Source of the DNA: Sporosarcina sp. D27
GTDB taxonomy: Bacteria; Bacillota; Bacilli; Bacillales_A; Planococcaceae
NCBI RefSeq assembly: GCF_000586555.1
Contig: NZ_AZUC01000014.1
Coordinates: 1 to 64,000, forward strand
Direction of reading: 5' to 3'
DNA: 64,000 nucleotides
Under the pieces are notes generated by a model. That model had not been told where the DNA came from and did not search any database. It worked only from the letters and a program-made list of their open reading frames with translations. This document shows, piece by piece, positions 26,411 through 36,038 of this stretch; positions within the stretch are counted from its first letter, which is position 1, and each line of letters starts with the position of its first letter. Position numbers and translations under genes: made by a program.

Positions 26411-26552
26411 CCAGTTAATCGACTATATGTAAACTAAATTGTCGCAACAAAGTGGAAAATCTTTATTTTTAAGAAACTAGTATGCTATCATTGAAGGCGC
26501 TTCCATTTTACAAATCATCATAGCAAACCGTACTGAAAAAGGATGGGATGAC

Positions 26553-27326
26553 ATGGATTTTTTGAAAGTCTCAATTGACCAAGGGGTCGCCGTCGCAACT
26601 ATCAACCGTCCCCCTGCTAACGCACTCTCAAGAGCGCTCATTCTAGAAGTTGGCGACTTACTAGAGCAACTGAAAGACATCGATGAAGTACGAGTTATCG
26701 TCCTTCACGGAGAAGGCAAGTTCTTCTCAGCTGGAGCCGACATTAAGGAATTCACAACTGTCACTTCAGGAGCGGAATTCTCAAAACTGTCATCAGACGG
26801 TCAACGCATCTTCGAGAAGTTGGAAACCTATCACAAACCAGTGATCGCAGCCATTCATGGTGCAGCATTAGGTGGAGGTCTCGAGCTTGCCATGGCTTGT
26901 CACATGCGTTTTGTAACTGAAAACGCAAAACTCGGTCTACCAGAGTTACAGCTTGGCCTAATTCCTGGCTTCGCTGGAACACAGAGACTTCCAGGATATG
27001 TAGGGAAAGCCAAAGCAGCCGAAATGTTGCTGACGAGCGATCCGATTACGGGACTTGAAGCTGTGAAATGGGGACTCGCGAACCGCGTCTTTGCTGAAGA
27101 CGTGATGCTCGCTGAAACGATGGCGATCGCACACAAAATTGCAAAGAAGAGCCCAGTAGCTATGAAGGCTGCATTGGCCATGCTTCAATTCGCCAAAGAC
27201 GATTCCTATCATAAGGGCGTCGAGGCAGAAGCGAATTCGTTTGGAGAAGTATTTGTATCAGAAGATGCCAAAGAAGGCATTCAAGCATTTATAGAAAAAC
27301 GTGAACCTAAATTTAATGGACGATAA
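26553..27326 (+). CDS. fadB: Enoyl-CoA hydratase
   Basis: 257-residue crotonase-fold enzyme that hydrates trans-2-enoyl-CoA in beta-oxidation. Oxyanion-hole segments are [10 protein letters not shown] and [19 protein letters not shown]. The catalytic glutamate region [19 protein letters not shown] is present with its two acidic residues. Called fadB after the B. subtilis gene at this place; it is a single-function protein, not the bifunctional E. coli FadB. etfB starts 21 bp downstream. Confidence 0.92.
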   Translation: MDFLKVSIDQGVAVATINRPPANALSRALILEVGDLLEQLKDIDEVRVIVLHGEGKFFSAGADIKEFTTVTSGAEFSKLSSDGQRIFEKLETYHKPVIAAIHGAALGGGLELAMACHMRFVTENAKLGLPELQLGLIPGFAGTQRLPGYVGKAKAAEMLLTSDPITGLEAVKWGLANRVFAEDVMLAETMAIAHKIAKKSPVAMKAALAMLQFAKDDSYHKGVEAEANSFGEVFVSEDAKEGIQAFIEKREPKFNGR

Positions 27327-27347
27327 TACGTCAAGGAGGTCTGCAGT

Positions 27348-28121
27348 ATGAACATTTATGCTTTAGTAAAACGTACATTTGACACAGAGGAAAAGATCGT
27401 TGTAAAGAATGGTGCCATTCAAGAAGACGGTGCGGAATTCATCATTAATCCGTACGATGAGTATGCTGTTGAAGAAGCGATTCAAGTTCGTGATGAGCAT
27501 GGTGGGGAAGTAACTGTTCTTTCACTTGGTGGAGAGGATGCTGAAAAGCAACTTCGCACAGCACTCGCAATGGGCGCGGACAAAGCGGTATTGATCAACA
27601 CAGAAGATGATCTGGATGAGATGGATGAATTCTCAGCATCTAAAATCATCTCTGAATACTTAAAAGACAAAGATGCTGATTTGATCATCGCTGGTAACGT
27701 TGCGATTGACGGTGGATCTGGTCAAGTTGGACCACGTGTCGCAGAACTTCTGGGCATTAACTATGTCACAACAATAACTGATTTAAAGATTGATGGGACA
27801 TCAGCAACACTTGTCCGTGACGTTGAAGGGGACTCAGAAACAATCGAAACTTCATTGCCACTTCTCGTAACAGCTCAACAAGGATTGAACGAGCCTCGTT
27901 ACCCATCACTTCCAGGAATCATGAAAGCAAAGAAAAAGCCTCTTGAGGAATTGGAATTGGATGATCTCGATCTTGATGAAGATGAAGTCGAAGCAAAGAC
28001 TAAGACAATCGACATCTTCATGCCACCAGAAAAGGCAGCAGGTCGTGTCCTCGAAGGCGATATTTCTGATCAGGTAAGTGAATTGGTAAATCTATTGAAC
28101 AAAGAAGCGAAAGTCATATAA
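27348..28121 (+). CDS. etfB: Electron transfer flavoprotein beta subunit
   Basis: 257 residues. It starts MNIYALVKRTFDTEEKIVV and has the AMP-binding region GNVAIDGGSGQVGPRVAELL and the signature ITDLKIDGTSATLVRDVEG. It forms a heterodimer with EtfA that passes electrons from acyl-CoA dehydrogenase to the quinone pool. AAGGAGG lies upstream. Co-transcribed with fadB and etfA. Confidence 0.95.
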   Translation: MNIYALVKRTFDTEEKIVVKNGAIQEDGAEFIINPYDEYAVEEAIQVRDEHGGEVTVLSLGGEDAEKQLRTALAMGADKAVLINTEDDLDEMDEFSASKIISEYLKDKDADLIIAGNVAIDGGSGQVGPRVAELLGINYVTTITDLKIDGTSATLVRDVEGDSETIETSLPLLVTAQQGLNEPRYPSLPGIMKAKKKPLEELELDDLDLDEDEVEAKTKTIDIFMPPEKAAGRVLEGDISDQVSELVNLLNKEAKVI

Positions 28122-28157
28122 TACCAGCAATTTAAACCGTTCTAGGAGGGACTCTAT

Positions 28158-29141
28158 ATGTCTAAAAATGTATTAGTACTTGGCGAAGCTCGTGAAGGCG
28201 AACTGCGTAACGTCTCATTTGAAACGATTGCTGCAGCAAAAACAATTTCAGGAGGCGGAACAGTGACAGCTGTTCTCCTTGGTGACTCTGTTGAAAATCT
28301 AGCTCAAGAGATGGTTCATTACGGCGCGGATCGCGTTGTAACGGTTGAACATCCTCACCTGAAGCAATATACGTCAGATGCTTACAGCCAAGCGTTCATG
28401 GCAGTCTATGAGCAAGAGAAGCCAGATGCAATTGTCTTGGGTCATACGGCGATGGGGAAAGACCTTTCTCCGAAACTTGCAAGTAAACTAAGCTCAGGAC
28501 TCATTTCTGATGTGACTAAGATTGAAGGAGAAGGCGATGCAGCTGAGTTCATCCGCCCGATCTATTCAGGAAAAGCATTTGAAAAAGTTCAAAGCAAGGG
28601 TGGACTTCTATTCATCACGATCCGTCCAAATAACATAGAACCACTTGCGAAAGATGAAAGCCGTTCAGGTGACGTTTCATCATTGACAGTCGATATTACA
28701 AATCTTCGTTCTGTAATTGCAAACGTTGTTCGTAAATCTACTGAAGGTGTAGATTTGTCAGAAGCGAAAGTAATTATCGCTGGTGGACGCGGTGTGAAGA
28801 GTGAAGACGGATTCAAACCGCTTGAAGAACTTGCACATCTGCTAGGTGGAGCTGTTGGAGCTTCACGTGGTGCATGTGACGCGGATTACTGTGATTACTC
28901 CTTGCAAATCGGACAAACAGGTAAAGTAGTTACACCTGATTTGTACATTGCGGTAGGAATCTCAGGCGCAATCCAGCACATGGCTGGAATGTCGAATTCA
29001 AAAGTAATCGTTGCTATCAACAAAGATCCAGAAGCGAACATCTTTAAAGTAGCAGACTACGGTATCGTAGGTGACCTATTTGAAGTTGTGCCAATGATGA
29101 TCGAAGAAGTTAAGAAACTAAAAGGTTCACCAGCTGTTTAA
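28158..29141 (+). CDS. etfA: Electron transfer flavoprotein alpha subunit
   Basis: 327 residues. The C-terminal FAD domain carries the classic signature from [17 protein letters not shown] to [31 protein letters not shown] is the preceding linker. Last gene of the fad/etf unit, followed by a strong terminator. Confidence 0.96.
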   Translation: MSKNVLVLGEAREGELRNVSFETIAAAKTISGGGTVTAVLLGDSVENLAQEMVHYGADRVVTVEHPHLKQYTSDAYSQAFMAVYEQEKPDAIVLGHTAMGKDLSPKLASKLSSGLISDVTKIEGEGDAAEFIRPIYSGKAFEKVQSKGGLLFITIRPNNIEPLAKDESRSGDVSSLTVDITNLRSVIANVVRKSTEGVDLSEAKVIIAGGRGVKSEDGFKPLEELAHLLGGAVGASRGACDADYCDYSLQIGQTGKVVTPDLYIAVGISGAIQHMAGMSNSKVIVAINKDPEANIFKVADYGIVGDLFEVVPMMIEEVKKLKGSPAV

Positions 29142-29170
29142 TCAGTTGATGAAATAACGGATCGATTTGA

Positions 29171-29203
29171 GAGAGCAGAAGTGGTTCCTTCACTTCTGCT
29201 CTT
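29171..29203 (+). terminator. Terminator of the fad/etf operon
   Basis: AGAGCAGAAGTG pairs with CACTTCTGCTCT. The T-run is short. Confidence 0.75.
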
Positions 29204-29270
29204 AAGTATTTGTAGATGAAATTGAGCTAGGAAGGTAGTAGGCAGATATTTCGCCTGTTGAATAGCTGCA

Positions 29271-29279
29271 TGGTATAAT
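29271..29279 (+). promoter_or_regulatory. Extended -10 promoter of trxA
   Basis: TGG-TATAAT is an extended -10 with no good -35. It lies about 40 bp before the trxA start. Confidence 0.5.
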
Positions 29280-29317
29280 CACTACATAGTTGTTACCTAT
29301 AAAGGAGGACTTACCCA

Positions 29318-29632
29318 ATGGCTATTTTGAATGCAACAGATGCAGATTTCACAGAGATAACTAATGATGGTGTAGTACTTGTTGATTTTTGGGCACCGTG
29401 GTGTGGACCTTGTAAGATGATCGCTCCAGTTCTTGAAGAGTTGGATGGCGAAATCGAAGGGAAAGCAAAAATCGTTAAAGTAAACGTGGACGATAACCAA
29501 GAAACAGCAAGCAAGTTCGGCATCATGTCAATCCCAACATTGCTCGTTATGAAAAACGGCGAGACTGTTGATAAAGTGGTTGGCTTCCGTCCGAAAGAAG
29601 AACTCGCTAAATTGGTTGAGCAACACGCATAA
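29318..29632 (+). CDS. trxA: Thioredoxin
   Basis: 104-residue disulfide reductant of the cytoplasm. The active site is WAPWCGPCKM, and the cis-proline is in MSIPTLLVMK. It has its own promoter and terminator, between etfA and uvrC as in B. subtilis. Confidence 0.97.
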   Translation: MAILNATDADFTEITNDGVVLVDFWAPWCGPCKMIAPVLEELDGEIEGKAKIVKVNVDDNQETASKFGIMSIPTLLVMKNGETVDKVVGFRPKEELAKLVEQHA

Positions 29633-29644
29633 GTTTACTATCTC

Positions 29645-29681
29645 AAACCGGGTCCCTTTTCTAGAGGAACCCGGTTTTTTT
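29645..29681 (+). terminator. Terminator of trxA
   Basis: AAACCGGGTCCC-type stem with GGAACCCGGTTT, followed by TTTT, immediately before the uvrC ribosome site. Confidence 0.85.
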
Positions 29682-29696
29682 GGCAGGTGATTCTAG

Positions 29697-31499
29697 ATGA
29701 ATGAATTGATCCAAAATAAGCTTGCAATCCTTCCTGATATGCCTGGCTGTTATATGATGAAAGACCGTCAAGGGACTGTGATTTATGTGGGCAAAGCGAA
29801 AGTTCTAAAAAACCGTGTACGCAGTTATTTCACAGGCTCCCATGATGCGAAAACACAGCGGCTTGTGACTGAAATCGAAGACTTCGAAACAATTATCACG
29901 TCTTCTGATATTGAAGCGCTGATCCTCGAATTGAATTTGATCAAACAATACGATCCAAAATACAACATCATGTTGAAAGATGATAAAACGTATCCGTACT
30001 TGAAGTTGACTGCTGAAAGACATCCTAAACTAATTGTCACACGCATTGTGAAAAAGGATAAAGGACGATATTTCGGACCGTATCCGAACGTTACGGCAGC
30101 GACGGAAACGAAGAAATTATTAGATCGGTTGTATCCATACCGTAAGTGCCATACGCTTCCGGATCGTGTTTGTCTGTATTACCATTTAGGGCAATGTCTT
30201 GCACCTTGTGTGTACGATGTTCCTAAAGACACTTATAAAGAAATGACAGATGATATTGCTCGCTTCTTAAATGGTGGCTATAAGTCTATGAAAAAAGAGC
30301 TTACTCAAAAGATGAGTGATGCTGCTGAAAATCTCGAGTTTGAACGAGCAACTGAATATCGTGACCAAATCTCTAACATTGAAACCGTCATGGAAAAACA
30401 GACGATGACGATGCATGATTTTAAGGATCGGGACATTTTTGGCTATGCTGTTGAAAAAGGCTGGATGTGCGTTCAAGTATTTTTTGTGCGTCAAGGAAAG
30501 CTTATTGAACGTGACGTCTCTCTTTTCCCAGTCTATCGAGATCCAGAAGAGGAATTGTTGACATTCATTGGACAGTTTTATGGAAAATCATCTCATATTA
30601 AACCGAGTGAAGTGCTGTTGCCACCAGGTATTGACCGGGAGATCGTCGAACAATTGCTGGATGTACATGTCTACATTCCTCAACGAGGGAAGAAAAAAGA
30701 TTTGGTTCAGCTTGCAAATAAGAACGCATCCATTTCATTGAAACAAAAGTTCCAGTTAATCGACCGACAAGAAGAGCGGACGATTGGAGCTTGTGAAGAG
30801 TTAAGCGATGCGATGAACATCTCAATTCCATTGCGAATTGAGGCGTTTGATAACTCCCATACTCACGGAGTGGAGCCAGTTTCAGCAATGGTTTCATTTG
30901 TCGATGGAAAACCGAATCGTAAAGACTACCGGAAATACAAGACGAAAACCGCGGCGGCACATGACGATTACGGCGCAATGCGCGAAGTCATACGTAGACG
31001 GTATACGCGTGTCCTAAAAGACAATTTGCCATTACCAGATTTAATTGTCATTGACGGTGGGAAAGGGCAGATGGGCATTGCGCGGGAAATCATTGAAGAT
31101 GAGTTAGGACTATCTATACCGATAGCCGGGCTTGCGAAAGATGATAAACACCAAACTGCGCAATTACTATATGGATCACCACCTGAGCTGATCCCATTAA
31201 AGCGTTCCAGTGAAGCGTTCTATTTACTTCAACGAATCCAAGATGAAGTCCACCGTTTCGCAATTACGTTTCACAGGCAACGGCGCGATACAGGTTCTCT
31301 TGTATCGGCGCTGGATGGATTGCCGGGAGTTGGTCCTAAGCGTAAGCAGAAATTACTGAAACACTTTGGTTCTGTCAAGAAAATTAAAGTTGCAACGAAA
31401 GAACAGCTTGTTGAAGCTGGGCTCCCAAAAGTTGTTGCGGAATCTGTAGTTGAATATTTTGCAGAAAAGAACAAGAATGCAGAACAAGCGAAAGAGTAA
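29697..31499 (+). CDS. uvrC: Excinuclease ABC subunit C
   Basis: 600-residue dual-incision nuclease of nucleotide-excision repair. It has an N-terminal GIY-YIG domain ([19 protein letters not shown]), a cysteine cluster ([21 protein letters not shown]) and a UVR helix pair that contacts UvrB (around 200-235). An RNase H-like domain has [11 protein letters not shown] and [13 protein letters not shown], and tandem helix-hairpin-helix motifs ([13 protein letters not shown]) close the protein. AGGTGA precedes the ATG. Confidence 0.97.
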   Translation: MNELIQNKLAILPDMPGCYMMKDRQGTVIYVGKAKVLKNRVRSYFTGSHDAKTQRLVTEIEDFETIITSSDIEALILELNLIKQYDPKYNIMLKDDKTYPYLKLTAERHPKLIVTRIVKKDKGRYFGPYPNVTAATETKKLLDRLYPYRKCHTLPDRVCLYYHLGQCLAPCVYDVPKDTYKEMTDDIARFLNGGYKSMKKELTQKMSDAAENLEFERATEYRDQISNIETVMEKQTMTMHDFKDRDIFGYAVEKGWMCVQVFFVRQGKLIERDVSLFPVYRDPEEELLTFIGQFYGKSSHIKPSEVLLPPGIDREIVEQLLDVHVYIPQRGKKKDLVQLANKNASISLKQKFQLIDRQEERTIGACEELSDAMNISIPLRIEAFDNSHTHGVEPVSAMVSFVDGKPNRKDYRKYKTKTAAAHDDYGAMREVIRRRYTRVLKDNLPLPDLIVIDGGKGQMGIAREIIEDELGLSIPIAGLAKDDKHQTAQLLYGSPPELIPLKRSSEAFYLLQRIQDEVHRFAITFHRQRRDTGSLVSALDGLPGVGPKRKQKLLKHFGSVKKIKVATKEQLVEAGLPKVVAESVVEYFAEKNKNAEQAKE

Positions 31500-31500
31500 A

Positions 31501-31528
31501 AGAACGGGCCATGGCCCGTTCTTTTTCA
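31501..31528 (+). terminator. Terminator of uvrC
   Basis: AGAACGGGCC pairs with GGCCCGTTCT, followed by TTTT. Confidence 0.85.
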
Positions 31529-31572
31529 TGAAATGGATAGACTTATTTCTATTATAAAAGCGTTGAGAGGGA

Positions 31573-31735
31573 AGGGTGCTCATAAAACAGGAAAAGTGAT
31601 CATAAATCACAGAAAGTGCTCATAAAAATAGGATTGTAATCATAAAACACGGAAATTGCTCATAAACCCAGCGATGTGCTCATTAATCACAGAAAATGCT
31701 CATAATTCACCAAAAGTGATCATAACCACCCGCAA
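31573..31735. repeat. 20-bp array A, eight units
   Basis: CATAA cores begin at 31581, 31601, 31621, 31641, 31661, 31681, 31701 and 31721. The unit is roughly GTG(C/A)TCATAAA plus nine variable bases. The C/A position changes between neighbours. Confidence 0.9.
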
Positions 31736-31919
31736 GACTCAGTCACGCGGCACGATTCTCTATAAACCGCATTACTAACTCGCGCAAAATGTTCACTTTA
31801 CCAATCAAAAACAAGTGCTGTTATGTGTGCTTCGCTTCGCGAAGCATTTAATGATCAATTAGAGATGATTTGAGTCACTTTAGTCCACATGTAACCTCCA
31901 ACTCCCACTTGCAGCTGTT

Positions 31920-32042
31920 GATGTGCTCATAAAACAGGAATAGTGCTCATAAATCTTAGAAAGTGCTCATAAAACAAGGATTGTGATCATAAACCACGGA
32001 AATTGCTCATAAACCCCAAAAAGTGATCATAACCACCCGCAA
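31920..32042. repeat. 20-bp array B, six units
   Basis: CAT cores at 31928, 31948, 31968, 31988, 32008 and 32028. It is two units shorter than array A, with the same flanks. Confidence 0.9.
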
Positions 32043-32226
32043 GCCTTAGTCACGCGGCACGATTCTCTATAAACCCCAGCACTAACTCGCGCAAAATGTT
32101 CACTTTACCAATCAAAAACAAGTGCTGTTATGTGTGCTTCGCTTCGCGAAGCATTTAGTGATCAATTAGAGATGATTTGAGTCACTTTAGTCCACGTGTA
32201 ACCTCCAACTTCCACTTGCAGCTGTT

Positions 32227-32389
32227 GATGTGCTCATAAAACAGGAAAAGTGATCATAAATCTTAGAAAGTGCTCATAAAACTGGGATTGTGATCATAAA
32301 CCACGAAATTTGCTAATAAACCCAGCGATGTGATCATAAATCACAAAAAATGCTCATAAACCCCAAAAAGTGATCATAACCACCCGCAA
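32227..32389. repeat. 20-bp array C, eight units
   Basis: Cores at 32235, 32255, 32275, 32295, 32315 (mutated to AAT), 32335, 32355 and 32375. Confidence 0.9.
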
Positions 32390-32572
32390 TACTTAGTCAC
32401 GCGGCACGATTTTCTAAAAATCCCAGCACTAACTCGCGCAAAATGTTCACTTTACCAATCAAAAACAAGTGCTGTTATGTGTGCTTCGCTTCGCGAAGCA
32501 TTTAGTGATCAATTAGAGATGATTTGAGTCACTTTAGTCCACGTGTAACCTCAACTTCCACTTGCAGCTGTT

Positions 32573-32775
32573 GATGTGCTCATAAAACAGGAAAAGTGAT
32601 CATAAATCACAGAAAGTGCTCATAAAACAGGAAAAGTGATCATAAATCACAGAAAGTGCTCATAAAACAAGGATTGTGATCATAAACCACAGAAATCGCT
32701 CATAAACCCAGCGATGTGATCATAAATCACAGAAAATGCTCATAACCCACCAAAAGTGATCATAACCACCCGCAA
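32573..32775. repeat. 20-bp array D, ten units
   Basis: Cores at 32581, 32601, 32621, 32641, 32661, 32681, 32701, 32721, 32741 and 32761. The first two unit pairs are identical 40-bp copies, showing recent expansion in steps of two units. Confidence 0.9.
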
Positions 32776-32892
32776 GCCTTAGTCACGCGGCACGATTCTC
32801 TATAAATCCCATCTCTAACTCGCGCAAAATGTTCACTTAACCAATGAAAACAAAGAGTATGCCTGCAATAAACAAAGATCAAAATCCACGCA

Positions 32893-32928
32893 AAAAACTG
32901 GAGGATGAGAAACCGCTCATCCTCCAGC
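32893..32928 (-). terminator. Terminator of yslB
   Basis: CTGGAGGATGAG pairs with CTCATCCTCCAG. On the minus strand it is followed by TTTTTTG. Confidence 0.88.
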
Positions 32929-32935
32929 CAAGTAA

Positions 32936-33352
32936 TTATTTTTCTATCTTATAGGTCTCATCCCAACGCACTTGCAAGATGATTTGTCCGGTTTTTTCAT
33001 CGCGTGAGCCGTAACATTCCGTCAAGCAACCGTTCGCAATCTGATATTGCTCAGCTATGAAGCCGGACTCCAAGTGATACGAATCCTTAGTAGCTGGAGA
33101 AATAATTCTTTCAGACAACTGATAGTCAGCTTCTTCCTTACCTGAACTCACTAAAATCAATTCGCCCCAACCAGCTTCTTTAAAAAAGTCCTGTATTTCA
33201 TCGACGGAAAAGACAGGGAATTTACGGGCGATCTCTTTTCCCGCCCAATAAAGAATATCATCTTCATGTTTCCCGAGAATGCCAGGAATTACATGGTCTC
33301 TCAGTAGTTCGTAGCCGAATCGTGTCGGCTCTCCAGTTGATTCGTGTGCCAA
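32936..33352 (-). CDS. yslB: DUF2507-family protein YslB
   Basis: 138 residues. FGYELLRDHVIPGILGKHED, ILYWAGKEIARKFPV and FFKEAGWGEL match the YslB/DUF2507 family, which has a small alpha-beta fold resembling heme- or ligand-binding NO-signalling-type domains; its function is unknown. TTG start with AAGGGATG about 9 bases upstream. It is in its usual place between uvrC and sdhC, and diverges from the sdh promoter. Confidence 0.85.
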   Translation of the reverse strand: MAHESTGEPTRFGYELLRDHVIPGILGKHEDDILYWAGKEIARKFPVFSVDEIQDFFKEAGWGELILVSSGKEEADYQLSERIISPATKDSYHLESGFIAEQYQIANGCLTECYGSRDEKTGQIILQVRWDETYKIEK

Positions 33353-33444
33353 AACGCGAGCATCCCTTTCGTATCTATCAAATTACCTCTCATGGTATGT
33401 CATTAGATTTGCAACTAAAAGGTCAATCATACAAGTTCGTCACC

Positions 33445-33498
33445 TTGACCTTCCCAATATGGAGGAGTACAATGTACATGTTATTATATTGTAACATG
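33445..33498 (+). promoter_or_regulatory. sdhCAB promoter with overlapping inverted repeat
   Basis: TTGACC, 17 bp, TACAAT (33445-33473). The inverted repeat CATGTTA-N8-TAACATG (33477-33498) covers the expected start of transcription, a typical repressor position. The binding protein is unknown. Confidence 0.65.
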
Positions 33499-33582
33499 AA
33501 GAGACGGACCGTCAAACATTCGCTTGTCGTTTTATCAGGTAGAAAAAGACATCCGGCTCCGAAATAAGGGAGGGTAAATCAC

Positions 33583-34191
33583 TTGGTGAGAGAATCAGAG
33601 TTTTACTGGCGCCGACTGCATTCATTGCTTGGAATTATTCCAATTGGCTTGTTTGTGACGCAACACTTAATTATCAACCATTTTGCAACAAAAGGTGCTG
33701 AGTCATTTAACACAGCGGCGCACTTTATTGAAAACCTGCCGTTCATTTATTTCCTTGAATGGTTCGTCATCTACATACCGCTTATGTTCCACGCGTTTTA
33801 CGGAGTGTATCTCGCATTTACTTCGAAAAACAACGTGCAACGTTATGGAACTTTCCGTAACTGGATGTTCATGTTGCAGCGTGTAACGGGAGTATTCCTT
33901 GTCATCTTCATTGCATGGCACATTTATGAAACACGTATCCAGAAATTATTTGGTGCGGAAGTTAACTACGATATGATGGCAGATATTTTCCAATCTCCAT
34001 TCATGATCGTGTTCTACGCGCTAGGTATTCTTGCGGCTACTTTCCACTTGGCGAACGGCGTTTGGTCATTCCTAGTAACTTGGGGATTGGCACAATCACC
34101 ACGCTCACAGAAGATTGTTACTTATGTAACACTAGGTATTTTTGTAATTCTTTCTGTGATTGGAATGCGCGCACTATTTGCATTCGCTTAA
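33583..34191 (+). CDS. sdhC: Succinate dehydrogenase cytochrome b558 subunit
   Basis: 202-residue membrane anchor with five hydrophobic segments. Histidines at the helix ends (RLHSLLG, QHLIINHF, FHAFYG, AWHIYE, FHLANG) fit the di-heme cytochrome b558 of Bacilli. TTG start 8 bases after GGGAGGG, with an adjacent GTG as alternative. First gene of sdhCAB. Confidence 0.93.
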   Translation: MVRESEFYWRRLHSLLGIIPIGLFVTQHLIINHFATKGAESFNTAAHFIENLPFIYFLEWFVIYIPLMFHAFYGVYLAFTSKNNVQRYGTFRNWMFMLQRVTGVFLVIFIAWHIYETRIQKLFGAEVNYDMMADIFQSPFMIVFYALGILAATFHLANGVWSFLVTWGLAQSPRSQKIVTYVTLGIFVILSVIGMRALFAFA

Positions 34192-34234
34192 GAAATACTA
34201 CGTTATTATGTAAACTTTGAGGAGTGAAACAATA

Positions 34235-35983
34235 ATGTCAAAAGGTAGAGTGATTGTCGTCGGTGGCGGTCTTGCCGGCCTAATGGCGACCATCAAGGCA
34301 TCAGAAGAAGGCGTCGGAGTAGACTTGTTTTCCCTCGTTCCTGTAAAACGTTCTCACTCCGTTTGTGCTCAAGGCGGTATTAATGGCGCTGTAAACACAA
34401 AGGGTGAAGGGGATTCCCCTATGATTCACTTTGATGATACGATTTACGGAGGCGACTTCCTTGCGAACCAGCCCCCTGTAAAAGCGATGGCTGAAGCAGC
34501 ACCAGGAATCATCCACTTGCTTGACCGTATGGGCGTTATGTTCAACCGTACTCCGGAAGGTCTATTGGACTTCCGTCGTTTTGGTGGAACAATGCACCAC
34601 CGTACCGCATATGCAGGTGCGACTACTGGACAACAGCTCCTTTACGCATTGGACGAGCAAGTTCGTGCGCAAGAAGTTGCGGGGCTGGTTCAGAAATTTG
34701 AACACTGGGAATTCCTCGGCATCATCATGGATGACGAAGGCGTTTGCCGTGGTATCAAAGCACAGAACCTTAAAACTATGGAAATCAAAGCATTCCCTGG
34801 TGACGCTGTTATTATGGCAACAGGCGGACCTGGAATCATCTTTGGTAAGTCAACGAACTCTGTTATCAACACAGGTTCAGCCGCTTCCATCGTTTATCAA
34901 CAAGGGGCTAAATATGCAAACGGAGAATTCATCCAGATTCACCCGACTGCAATTCCTGGAGACGACAAACTTCGTCTCATGAGTGAATCTGCACGTGGTG
35001 AAGGTGGTCGGATTTGGACATATAAAGACGGTAAGCCTTGGTACTTCCTTGAGGAAAAATATCCTGCTTACGGAAACCTCGTACCACGTGATGTCGCAAC
35101 ACGTGAAATCTTTGACGTGTGTGTAAACCAACGCCTTGGTATTAATGGTGAAAACATGGTTTACCTTGACTTGTCGCACAAAGATCCACATGAGCTCGAT
35201 ATCAAGCTTGGCGGAATCATTGAGATCTACGAGAAATTTACTGGGGATGACCCACGTAAAGTTCCTATGAAAATTTTCCCTGCAGTCCACTATTCAATGG
35301 GCGGACTTTGGGTCGATTACGACCAGCACACATCTATCCCGGGCTTATTTGCTGCGGGTGAATGTGATTACTCACAACACGGTGGTAACCGTCTAGGTGC
35401 CAACTCTCTGCTATCTGCCATCTATGGCGGAATGCTTGCTGGACCAGAAGCCGTTAAGTATATGAAGGGTCTGAAGCATTCTGCAGATGATATGCCTTCT
35501 AAGATCTTCGACGACGCTGTGAAAGAAGAGCAAGTGAAGTGGGAAGCAATCCTCAACATGAAGGGAACTGAGAACGCATATGTAATCCACCGCGAACTTG
35601 GGGAACTAATGACTGAGAATGTGACGGTAGTTCGTTACAATGATCGTTTGGAAGCTACGGATAAAAAGATTCAAGAATTGCTTGAGCGTTGGGAAAACAT
35701 CAACATGACGGATACGCAACAATGGTCGAACCAAGGTGCGACATTTACACGTCAGTTGAAAAACATGCTTTACTTGGCTCGTGTCATCACGCTTGGTGCA
35801 CTGAACCGTAACGAAAGTCGTGGGGCTCACTACAAGCCTGATTTCCCGGAACGTGATGATGAAAACTTCTTGAAGACGACAATTGCGACGTTTGACGGTG
35901 AATCTGCACCGATCTTAACGTATGAAGACGTGGATGTTTCCCTGATTCCACCTCGTAAACGTGACTACTCTTCATCTAAATAA
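34235..35983 (+). CDS. sdhA: Succinate dehydrogenase flavoprotein subunit
   Basis: About 582 residues. It oxidises succinate to fumarate with covalent FAD. The nucleotide motif VIVVGGGLAGLMATIKASE is at the N-terminus. RSHSVCAQGGINGA holds the flavin-linking histidine. HPTAIPG, SESARGEGG and HGGNRLGANSLLSAIYGG are active-site and FAD-closing motifs. The ATG at 34235 follows GAGGAGTG; a TTG-led extension to 34217 overlaps that ribosome site. Confidence 0.97.
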   Translation: MSKGRVIVVGGGLAGLMATIKASEEGVGVDLFSLVPVKRSHSVCAQGGINGAVNTKGEGDSPMIHFDDTIYGGDFLANQPPVKAMAEAAPGIIHLLDRMGVMFNRTPEGLLDFRRFGGTMHHRTAYAGATTGQQLLYALDEQVRAQEVAGLVQKFEHWEFLGIIMDDEGVCRGIKAQNLKTMEIKAFPGDAVIMATGGPGIIFGKSTNSVINTGSAASIVYQQGAKYANGEFIQIHPTAIPGDDKLRLMSESARGEGGRIWTYKDGKPWYFLEEKYPAYGNLVPRDVATREIFDVCVNQRLGINGENMVYLDLSHKDPHELDIKLGGIIEIYEKFTGDDPRKVPMKIFPAVHYSMGGLWVDYDQHTSIPGLFAAGECDYSQHGGNRLGANSLLSAIYGGMLAGPEAVKYMKGLKHSADDMPSKIFDDAVKEEQVKWEAILNMKGTENAYVIHRELGELMTENVTVVRYNDRLEATDKKIQELLERWENINMTDTQQWSNQGATFTRQLKNMLYLARVITLGALNRNESRGAHYKPDFPERDDENFLKTTIATFDGESAPILTYEDVDVSLIPPRKRDYSSSK

Positions 35984-36038
35984 ACTAGACGCGACTCGAG
36001 TAAGACGATAAATTCGCATCGAAAGGAGACTGACGGAA

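Larger units (their letters stand above)
31573..32840. repeat. Two-tier satellite between uvrC and yslB
   Basis: Four macro-units, each made of a run of 20-bp units and a 186-187-bp linker. The first unit of each run starts at 31581, 31928, 32235 and 32581, so macro-units are 347, 307 and 346 bp long. The 40-bp difference equals two 20-bp units. Each linker carries CACGCGGCACGATT, AACTCGCGCAAAATGTTCACTT, the hairpin GCTTCGCTTCGCGAAGC, and CACTTTAGTCCAC. No open reading frame of substance and no cas-like gene are present. It occupies the whole gap between two convergent genes. Confidence 0.92.

Noticed and set aside
31573..32840. CRISPR array
   Set aside because: Period is only 20 bp, the constant part is ~11 bp and itself alternates, the filler is 9 bp, and no cas genes are near. 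This is a satellite.
33322..33567. 81-codon plus-strand frame upstream of sdhC
   Set aside because: It begins inside yslB and runs through the sdh promoter and operator; no ribosome site.
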